Shown: piece after piece, positions 8,830-17,900 of the stretch
Numbering within the stretch: the stretch's first letter is position 1
How the letters are laid out: each line of letters opens with the position of its first letter
NCBI GenBank assembly: GCA_015660855.1
Contig: JACSDG010000016.1
Coordinates: 1 to 32,154 of the forward strand
DNA length: 32,154 bases
Direction of reading: 5' to 3'
Source of the DNA: Magnetococcales bacterium
GTDB lineage: Bacteria > Pseudomonadota > Magnetococcia > Magnetococcales > UBA8363
Made by a program: the position numbers and the translations under genes
The notes under the pieces: generated by a model
Databases searched by the model: none
The model's input: the letters and a program-made list of their open reading frames with translations, nothing else
Told to the model about the DNA's origin: nothing

Positions 8830-8926
8830 AACGAGTTCCCACTACTCCAGTTGATTACATCGTCATTCGCGTTCAAGTTAATTGGTTAATGCTGTCAGTT
8901 ATTTTATATTATCAGGTATTCTAATC

Positions 8927-9652
8927 ATGCCTTATTTCGATGCGTCATGTATAATATTTGTTGATTATGACAATCTACTGCCTCAGCAGAAGACGAAGGG
9001 ACTTCTTGACATTATCACTCAGGCACTGGTCCAGATGCCATTCTGGGTGAATGTGACCCGTGCAAAATGTGATGTCCGTGTATATGGGGGATGGTATGAA
9101 GGGGAAACCCTCACGCAGTTGGCACAGAATGTCACAGTAGAGCTTCAGCGAGATTTTCCAGCCATTATTCGCCTTCCAATGCGGAACGAGATGCAGGTCG
9201 CCCTGTCAGTTTATGCTGAATTGGCCGTCGCACTGATACAGGAACCCGACCACTTTATGTTTAACACATACCGTCGAAAAGGAAAACCAGCAAACATTCG
9301 AATCGAGAAGCCGGAAGATGTCGGTTGCAATGATGAGGAATGCCTCCTCCCTTTGATGAAGAAGATGTTAAAAAAGGGACGATGTCCAAAGACGGGGTGT
9401 ACGGTCGGTCAAGTCAACCTGATTTACAGACATGAGCAAAAGATTGTCGATACCATGCTGGCATGCGATATGATCTATGCCGCAAATAAAATGGGCGTTA
9501 TTGCCTTAGTAAGTAGCGATGATGATTTTTTGCCGCCGCTCCGAACAATAACTCTTCAAGGGATCAAGGTCGTTCGCTTTCATACACAACCTAACAGTCA
9601 GCGCGCCTCTTGCTCCATAAAAGGAGCTGAGTTACTTGAAATGGACCTATAA
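8927..9652 (+). CDS. NYN-domain (PIN-like) predicted nuclease with a four-cysteine insert
   Basis: A 241-residue protein with the NYN/LabA-like PIN fold signature. An N-terminal acidic strand IIFVDYDNL (D13, D15, N16) is followed by VRVYGGWYE, a helix with VDTMLACDMIYAA (a conserved acidic residue), and a C-terminal strand ALVSSDDDFLPPL (D198-D200). NYN proteins are metal-dependent ribonucleases, so RNA cleavage is the likely activity. An insert carries CNDEEC and CPKTGC about 15 residues apart, which could bind zinc. The ATG at 8927 was preferred over an upstream TTG at 8882 because the NYN strand then begins at residue 9; the upstream extension looks like non-coding sequence. The stop is 2 nt before the next ATG, so the two genes are almost certainly co-translated. 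Composition is visibly more AT-rich than the PKS and NRPS genes. Confidence 0.75.
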   Translation: MPYFDASCIIFVDYDNLLPQQKTKGLLDIITQALVQMPFWVNVTRAKCDVRVYGGWYEGETLTQLAQNVTVELQRDFPAIIRLPMRNEMQVALSVYAELAVALIQEPDHFMFNTYRRKGKPANIRIEKPEDVGCNDEECLLPLMKKMLKKGRCPKTGCTVGQVNLIYRHEQKIVDTMLACDMIYAANKMGVIALVSSDDDFLPPLRTITLQGIKVVRFHTQPNSQRASCSIKGAELLEMDL

Positions 9653-9654
9653 CC

Positions 9655-11934
9655 ATGCAAACAAGAGAGTTCAAAACAACACTGATGACGTTCGCTGATC
9701 CAGGCTCGGAAATACTTATCGACAGTACGCGATTTATGGTTTCGGTTAACGGCGACGCGATCGATGCAGGAATTTCGACTCGATCCGGTGATGTCTATGT
9801 TGATGAAGGGAGCGGTGAAGAACCTGCAAGCAAATGGATTTTGACCCGATTGGCACGGCTTCCCCTTCTCGCTTCAAGGCTTTTAGAAAGTGTTCCATCT
9901 ACAAATCATTTTATGTCTCCATCAGGTGCCTTTTTGTCAACGCTTGAAAATGGTCCTCAAGGAGTGCCCGCTTCGACAGATGACGCTCTAGCTTTAATGC
10001 AGAAAGCTATCCGGGAGCGTAGCCCACTCGAAACAATGGCTCTTTACATTACGAGCGATGCTGGCGAAGGAAAGACATCTTTAATCAATGAGTTGGCAAG
10101 AAAGCAAGCTAAGGATTTCAAGCAAAACACCTCTGACTGGCTTCTTGTTCCAATTCCTTTGGGTGGGAGACACTTCCTGCGGTTTGACGATATTACAGTT
10201 GGAGCCTTGCAGAACCGTTACCGTTTTCCTTATCTCTATTATAACTCGTTCTTGGCCTTGGTAAAAATGGGAGTCATTGTTCCTGCATTTGATGGCTTTG
10301 AAGAAATGTTTGTTGAGAGTAGTTCGGGTGAAGCACTATCTGCAATGGGAATCTTGGTTGGATCTCTTGATTCATGTGGTACAATTATTGTCGCAGCACG
10401 AAAGGCATATTTTGAATTTGAAAATCTTGGAATACAAGCAAAGCTTTCTGATACCGTCAGAACCCACTTAGTAGGATTTGGGAAGATGGAATTGTTAAGG
10501 TGGAAAGAACGACAGTTCATTGAATATGGTAAGAAGCGTGGCGTCCAGGATATTAATGGTTTTTATAAACGGGTGAGCGAAAGGCTTTCATCTGAGCATC
10601 CCTTGCTGACACGAGCAGTACTCGTCAAGAGGTTATTGGATGTTGCACTCAGTCACTCCCTAGATGATCTCCTTAAACAATTGGAACAATCAGGAACAGA
10701 CTTTTTTTCTGTTTTCGTTCGCAATATTATCGAACGTGAGGCAAATGAGAAATGGATTGACAGGTCAGGTGAACAACAAATTGGTACCCCGCTTCTCACT
10801 GTTAATGAGCATTGCGAGTTACTTTCTCAAATCGCTTTGTCTATGTGGGAATCGCGTATTGACTATATCAAACGCGAAAATCTGGAATTCGTTTCAGACT
10901 ATTTTGGCGAGGTAACTAAAAAGAGTGTATACATTGTTCAACAGATACGAGAACGTATACGTGGACATGCATTGTTGGTTCCATCGATCAATGCAACGCA
11001 TGCTATTGAATTTGACCACGACGAATTTCGTTTGTTTTTCCTCGGAGAGGGCATTGCGCATCAGATCCTACCATTGAATGACAGAGCCAAGACCCATGTT
11101 CTGGGTTCCCTGAGGCGTGGTAATCTACCTAAACAAGCCCAACAGGCATTCATTCTAGCGTTGGTGCGGAACCCAAAGATTTTCCTCATGGATGTTGCAA
11201 AATTTCTATTGGATGTTTGCCGGATGGATTCTCAGGCATCTTATACGCATGAGAATTGTAGCAACATTATCCTTCAGCTTCTTAGCACGATTGATTGTAA
11301 AAATATGGAGATTGTAAACTTGGCTTTTGGCGTAGACGCGCTCCGAGATAAGAAGTTGCATAACCTTATTTTCAAAGACTGTTATTTTTCTGCAACAAGC
11401 TTGGAGTTGGCAGAACTTGATCATTGCATTTTTGAAAATTGCAGGTTTACTCAACTGCGTGTTTTCAACTCGTCCAAGATCGACTCTATCTCATTTGAAA
11501 AATGCACTGTAGATTCACTTTCGCTTGTTGATAATGGACGTGAGATCTGGGATCCTGGCCAAATTCAAAAACATCTCCAGCAGAAGGGTGTGCTATATAT
11601 AGCTTCGATATCAGAAGAATTAGACGAGAAATTAGACGATGATGTGACTGTGGACGATGATGTTCGGGATATAGAGAAAATAGCTCGATATTTCATGCGA
11701 AGCACTCATATTAGCGAAAGTGTTATATCCATAAAACTTGGAACTGGTCGTGAAAAAATTTTTATTGGTCATTCATTGCCACTCCTATTAGAAAAAAGAC
11801 TCTTTGAGGAAATTGCCAATACTGGTGGAGGCGCACAACGTCGGTTCAGGCTTGCAGTCCCTCTTCAGGAAATCAACTCCGCAATTGCAGAGTGCCAAGG
11901 CTCGTTCACGTCCTTCCTGAAATATTTTCAATAG
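9655..11934 (+). CDS. STAND/NACHT-like NTPase with pentapeptide-like C-terminal segment
   Basis: A 759-residue predicted signal-transducing P-loop NTPase. Walker A is SDAGEGKTS (134-142, K140). Walker B is VIVPAFDGFEE (D213, then GFEE), the hhhDGhDE form typical of NACHT/STAND proteins. It is followed by IIVAARKAYF, which resembles the sensor strand with arginine. A helical region follows to about residue 560. Residues about 565-625 contain repeats of the form F.dC.F....L (LIFKDCYF, CIFENCRF, ISFEKCTV), resembling pentapeptide or beta-solenoid repeats. An acidic patch (LDEKLDDDVTVDDDV) lies near 655-670. STAND proteins usually keep an effector off until a trigger is sensed. Here the likely effector is the NYN nuclease encoded immediately upstream, which suggests an abortive-infection-type defence. 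No trigger is visible, and the exact subfamily is not recognised. Confidence 0.7.
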   Translation: MQTREFKTTLMTFADPGSEILIDSTRFMVSVNGDAIDAGISTRSGDVYVDEGSGEEPASKWILTRLARLPLLASRLLESVPSTNHFMSPSGAFLSTLENGPQGVPASTDDALALMQKAIRERSPLETMALYITSDAGEGKTSLINELARKQAKDFKQNTSDWLLVPIPLGGRHFLRFDDITVGALQNRYRFPYLYYNSFLALVKMGVIVPAFDGFEEMFVESSSGEALSAMGILVGSLDSCGTIIVAARKAYFEFENLGIQAKLSDTVRTHLVGFGKMELLRWKERQFIEYGKKRGVQDINGFYKRVSERLSSEHPLLTRAVLVKRLLDVALSHSLDDLLKQLEQSGTDFFSVFVRNIIEREANEKWIDRSGEQQIGTPLLTVNEHCELLSQIALSMWESRIDYIKRENLEFVSDYFGEVTKKSVYIVQQIRERIRGHALLVPSINATHAIEFDHDEFRLFFLGEGIAHQILPLNDRAKTHVLGSLRRGNLPKQAQQAFILALVRNPKIFLMDVAKFLLDVCRMDSQASYTHENCSNIILQLLSTIDCKNMEIVNLAFGVDALRDKKLHNLIFKDCYFSATSLELAELDHCIFENCRFTQLRVFNSSKIDSISFEKCTVDSLSLVDNGREIWDPGQIQKHLQQKGVLYIASISEELDEKLDDDVTVDDDVRDIEKIARYFMRSTHISESVISIKLGTGREKIFIGHSLPLLLEKRLFEEIANTGGGAQRRFRLAVPLQEINSAIAECQGSFTSFLKYFQ

Positions 11935-11970
11935 TGATTTTTCCATAGCAAAGCATTACAGGATCCCATC

Positions 11971-14900
11971 ATGTCCTCATCCTCCGAAGAAGCACCCGAT
12001 TTGACTCCTGGCGCGCTTTCTCCCGTCAAGCAGGCCCTCCTGGCCATGCGGGAGTTGCGTACCAAATTGAAGGTTCTGGAGGATGCCCGTACCGAACCCA
12101 TTGCCATCATCGGCATGAGTTGCCGTTTTCCCGGCCAGGCCGACAGCCCCGAACTTTTCTGGGATTTGTTGCGCAAGGGGACCGATGCCATCTCCGAAGT
12201 CCCCCCGGACCGCTGGGATGCCCAGGCATGGTACGACCCCGATCCCGATGCCCCCGGCAAGATCAATACCCGTTGGGGCGGGTTCATCGAAGGGATGAGG
12301 GAGTTCGACCATTCTTTCTTCGAGATTTCCCGACGCGAAGCGGAAAGTATGGATCCCCAACAACGGCTCCTTCTGGAGCTAACCTGGGAAGCCATGGAAC
12401 GGGCCAACATTCCCCTTGAAGCCTTGCGAGGTCAACCGGCAGGGGTTTTCGTTGCCAGCAGCAACGTGGACTATGCTCTGCTTATGCACAAAACCCGCGA
12501 TTCCAGTGCCATCGACCCCTATTTTGTCACCGGCAACACCTCCAGTGTGGCCGCCGGACGCCTGTCGTTTTTTCTCGGGGTCACCGGCCCCTGCCTGTCG
12601 GTGGATACCGCCTGCTCCTCCTCGCTCCTGGCCACCCATCTGGCCTGCCAAAGTTTGCGCCAAAAAGAGTGTCATATCAGTCTGGTAGCCGGGGTCAATC
12701 ATATATTGATACCGGAAATCAGCGTCAATTTTTCCAAAGGACACATGTTGGCCCCCGATGGACGCTGCAAAACCTTCGATGCCAGGGCCGATGGCTATGC
12801 CCGTGGCGAAGGCTGTGGTGCCCTGGTACTCAAACGATTGTCCGATGCAACGGCGGACGGTGACACCATTTTGGCCATCATTCGCGGTTCGGCCATCAAC
12901 CAGGACGGTGCCAGCGGTGGCCTGACCATGCCCAACGGTTTGGCCCAGGAACGGGTAATCCGCCAGGCCCTCGCCGCAAGCAATCTTAAACCAGGGCAAA
13001 TCGATTATGTCGAAACCCATGGCACCGGCACCCCACTGGGAGATCCCATCGAGGTGGGTGCCTTGATCAACGTGTTCAAGCATGACCGAACCGCCGGTCG
13101 CCCCCTGATGCTCGGTTCGGTCAAGACCAACTTTGGCCATTTGGAATCGGCCGCAGGGATGGCCAGCATCCAAAAGACAGTCCTTGCCCTGCAACACCAG
13201 GAAATTCCACCGCACCTGCATTTTCAAACCCCGTCGCCCCACATCGACTGGCATCAGGCCCCTATTGTCGTCCCAGCCCGTCTCACCGCCTGGCCGAAAA
13301 CCACCCAACCACGACGCGCAGGTCTGAGTTCTTTCGCCTTTGGTGGTACCAACGTTCACACCATCCTTGAAGAATCCCCGGCAGAGGCCATCCCCACTTC
13401 CAACCATGCACGGGAAACCACTCTCCTCCATGATCGCCCCCCCTTGTGGCTCCTCCCCTTGTCGGCCAAAAGCAAAGCGGCACTTCAGGCCATGGCCAGC
13501 CGCTATGCCACCCTTCTCGCCGACCACCCCAACCTGGACTGGCCCGATGTGTGCCATACCGCAGCCACCTGCCGCACCACCTTCCGGCATCGAATGGTTT
13601 TAATATTTCCCGTACCCGATTCATCCCGTCAGCCGCAAACAGAATTGGCCGCATTTGCCGAAGGTCGTTTCGATAAAAAATTTTTACGTGGGCGTGCCGA
13701 CGCCGGCATCCTCCCGGGGGTGGACGAACCCCTGGGGATGCCTCCCAAGGTGGCCTTCTTGTTTTCCGGCATGGGATCTCAATACCCCGGCATGGGACGG
13801 CAACTCTACCAAACCCAACCGGCCTTCCGGGAAATCATGGACCGCTGTGACCAGATGGTACGTCCATTCCTTGAACGACCTTTGCTGTCGATCATGTACG
13901 GCACGGCAGAAGAAACCGCCCTGTTGAATCAACCCACCTGCGCCCATTTGGCCATTTTTTCTCTGGAATGCGCATTGTTCACCCTTTGGCGTTCCTGGGG
14001 CATCGAACCCACCGCCCTTTTGGGACACAGCGTGGGAGAATATGCAGCGGCCTGGGCGGCAGGAATGTTCACCCTGGAAGATGGCCTGAAAATCATCGTC
14101 GAACGCAGCCGGTTGATCCAGGCCCTGCCGACAGGCGGTCGCATGGCCCTGGTGGCAACAGGCGAGGATCAACTCCAAAAGGCGATCCAACCCTACAGGG
14201 ATGTCGTCGCTTTGGCCGCCGTCAACGGACCGGCCTATTGCACATTGTCCGGCGATGGACCGACAGTACAAGCCTTGTGCGACACATTCACCCAAGAGGG
14301 AATCCCCAGCCAACCCGTCAAAAGCGACAATGCGGTGCATTCCCCCCTGGTGGACCCGATGCTTCCCGCCCTGGCGGAGATCATGGCCGCCATTCCCCTG
14401 GCCGCTCCCCGTCTCAACCTGATTTCCAACCTGACAGGTCAATTGGGAACGGCGGCGATGCGAAGCCCCGAATATTGGTGCCGACAAATGCGCCAGCCCG
14501 TCCGTTTTGCCGATGGCCTGGAAACGGCCATCAAGCTCGGTTGCACCGCTTTCGTGGAAATGGGTGCCCAACCGGTGTTGACCGGGTTGGGAATGATGGC
14601 CAACACCGACCCCGCTCTCCTTTGGCTTGCCAGCCTCAAGGAAGGCCAGACCGACGGGGCCATGCTGCTCAGAACCCTTGGAACCCTTTATGTCCACGGG
14701 GCGACGGTGGACTGGAACGGTTATTACCAAAAAATACCCTGCAAACGCCTATCTCTCCCCACCTATCCTTTTCAACGGCAACACTGTTGGTTTGCTACAG
14801 GAACCACTCCCGCCACCCCCGAAATCCATCCACCCCAAACGGTTTTTTCTCCAGTTCAACCCGACCCGTCGGAATCCTCCGGGCAACCGGTTGCGTCGCC

Positions 14901-17900
14901 GGAAAAACACATACTGGAACTGTTGCAACAGCAAATGGCCAAACAGTTGCGCGCCAGCCCGGAGGAGGTCAGCTCCCATACCCCATTTCTTGAATTGGGG
15001 GCCAACTCCCTGATGTTGATGGAAATCATCCAATACATCGACAGGCAGTTCGGGGTACGCATCGCCATACGCCGCATTTTTGAGGATTTAACCACCCCCG
15101 CCGCCATGGTCGAGCACATCGCCCAACAGTTGCCTCCAGGGTGGCTTGAGCAAAAAACACCCCCTCCACCGACAAAAACCAAAACAACACCCGAACAGGC
15201 ACCTTTGGACACGGGCAATGATCCCGTCGAACAGGTGGTGATGCGACAGTTGGAAATCATGTCGCAACAATTGGAACTGTTGAGAAAAGACAGCCCCCTG
15301 GCACGACAGCTTTCCCAGACACGCAAACCCAAAGAGACCGCCGTACCCACAGGGCAGGGATCCCATTTTGCCTCCTTTCACGATCTGAAAGCCCGCCCCC
15401 TGACCCACACGCAGCAGGTCTATTTGGAGGCCTTCATCACCCGCTATCTCCATCGCACCCGGACTTCGCGCCAACGGGCAGAACAGGACCGTCCGGTTTG
15501 GGCCGATGTCCGCTCCCTGATGGGGATGCGTCCCGAAACCAAACGATTGACCTATTCCATCCTTTCCGATCAGGCCCAGGGGAGCCGTTTTGTGGATTTG
15601 GATGGCAACACCTACGTCGATCTGGCCAGTGGATTTGGTGCCCATTTGTTTGGTTTGAGTGCGCCATTTTTACTCCAGGCCATGCAAAACCAGATTGGAA
15701 AGGGGATTCATCTAGGCCCCCAGTCCAGCTTGAGCAGCCAGGTGGCCCGCCTGATTTGTGAATTGACCGGAGTGGAACGGGTCGCCTTCTGCTGTACCGG
15801 CACCGAAGCGGTGATGTCGGCCATCCGCCTGGCACGCGCGGTCACGGGACGGTCAAAAATTGCCATGTTTTCAGGATCATACCATGGTCACTCCGATGGA
15901 GTTCTGGTCACAGCGGGCCAGATGGATGGGGAGGCGTGTACCCTGCCCATGGTCCCCGGCGTCCCCCCAGGCCCCGTCAGCGAAACTCTGGTTCTCAACT
16001 ACGACAAACCGGACGCCCTGGAGACGATTCGTGCCCATGCAGCCACGTTGGCCGCAATCCTGGTGGAACCGGTCCCCAGTCGCCAACCCAACCTGCAACC
16101 CAGGGAATTCTTGCACCAGTTGCGTGCCCTGACCCTGGAACTGGACATTCCCCTGATTTTTGACGAAATGATCACCGGTTTTCGCATCGAGGCGGGAGGG
16201 GCACAGGCCTGGTTTGGCGTCCAGGCCGATCTGGTGACTTACGGCAAAATTCTGGGTGGCGGCCTGCCCATGGGGATCGTCGCCGGCAGAGCCAGGTTTA
16301 TCGATCTGGTGGATGGCGGCTCATGGCAGTTGGATGACCCGAACTCTTTCCCCATCATGGAAACCACCCTGGCGGGGGCAGGAACTTTCCGGCGGCACCC
16401 CCTCTCCCTGGCGGCCGCCCTGGCCGTTCTCACCCACATAAAACAGGAAGGCCCCCCCCTCTACGAAAGGTTGAACCAACGTGCCGCCAAACTGCAAGAA
16501 GGTCTCCATGCCTTTTTCACCGCCAGGAACGTCCCGGTACGGATCGCCCGCTTTGGTTCTCTCTTTCGCTTTGTTCAAAGCGGCAATTTCAGCTACGCTT
16601 TTCAATCCCTGGAAATGGACCTGTTGCACTTTGGGTTGATTGAAAAAGGGGTCTACCTTTGGGAGGGGCGCACCTGTTTTATCTCCACCGCCCACACCGA
16701 CGCTGACATGGCCATCGTCATCCAGGCGGTCCAGACCACCATCGATGAACTTCTCCAGGCCGGTTTTTTCCCCGCAACCTCCCCGTCCGTCGAAAAAAAA
16801 CTTCCCCTGAGTGCCGCCCAAAAACAACTTTGGGCCATGGACCAGATCCATCAAAGGGCCGCCCTGACCAGTTTGAGTTTTTCCAATTTGCAACTCAAAG
16901 GTGCCCTTCAACTTGAACCCCTGCGACAGGCGGCACGCCAGGTCATCGCGCGCCATGAGGCCCTGCGTACCGCCATCGATCCCGACGGCGAACACCAAAC
17001 CGTGCGCCCCTCGGTCGAGTTCGATCTGCAATTCATCGACCTTTCCCCGATGGAAACGACCGCTCGCCAGGAAACGTTGGCCCAATGGTTTCAGAATGAA
17101 GCGGCAACCCCCATTGAATTATCTGTCCCGCCGTTGTTCCGTCTGACGGTCATTCGCCTGGAACCCGATTTGCATCGCCTGGTCATCGCCGCCCACCATA
17201 TACTCATCGATGGTCTGTCCCTGGTGATCCTGATGCGGGAATTGTTCGCGATTTATTTCGCACGGATCCGAGACATCGACGTTTCCCTTGGACAGCCCAT
17301 GCCATGGACAGCCTACCTGGACTGGCGGCAAGCCTATGATCGCTCCGAAGCGATGAAAAACCACGAAACCTTCTGGCTTTCCAAGTTTTCCGGCAGCATT
17401 CCGGTTTTGGAACTCCCCTGGGATCATCCCCCCTCCGCCCTTAAAACTTTCCGGGCGGCACGAGAGGTTTTGCGGCTGAAAGCGGACCTGTACCAGGGAA
17501 TCCGACAGGTCGCCAAACGCAACAACAGCACCCTGTTCATGGTGTTGTTGGCAACCTATCAATTGTTTTTGCACCGTATTGCCCAGCAAAACGAACTGGT
17601 CGTGGGCATTCTGGTTCTTGGACGCCCCCCCGAGGTCCAGGACCCCCTGATCGGTTATTGCTCCCACATCGTGCCCATCCTAAGCCAAATGGATGGCAAC
17701 AAGCCGTTTTCCGAATTTTTGCATGGTGTCAAACAATCTCTTCTGGCCGCCATGGAACACCAAAACTATCCGTTCGCCCATTTGATCAACCGGTTGAATG
17801 CCCGCAAAAACAAGATGCATTTCCCCCTGGTTGCCACTACCTTCAACATGGACCATCCCATCGACCCACTGCAACAGTCGGATCTGCAAGCGGAATGGTT

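Larger units (their letters stand above)
8258..8926. other. Repeat-rich intergenic stretch with possible transposase remnant
   Basis: No intact gene is convincing here. The stretch holds the ccdAB promoter side, a 122-bp inverted-repeat element (8443-8564) and another ATTCCC(N8)GGGAAT palindrome (8810-8829). Between these two, a short + frame ending at 8719 (EKLITAEETKPRVRLQAIAMV...) faintly resembles the N-terminal helix-turn-helix of IS630-type transposases. It is far too short and its later residues do not match, so I treat it as at most a fossil. Confidence 0.35.
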
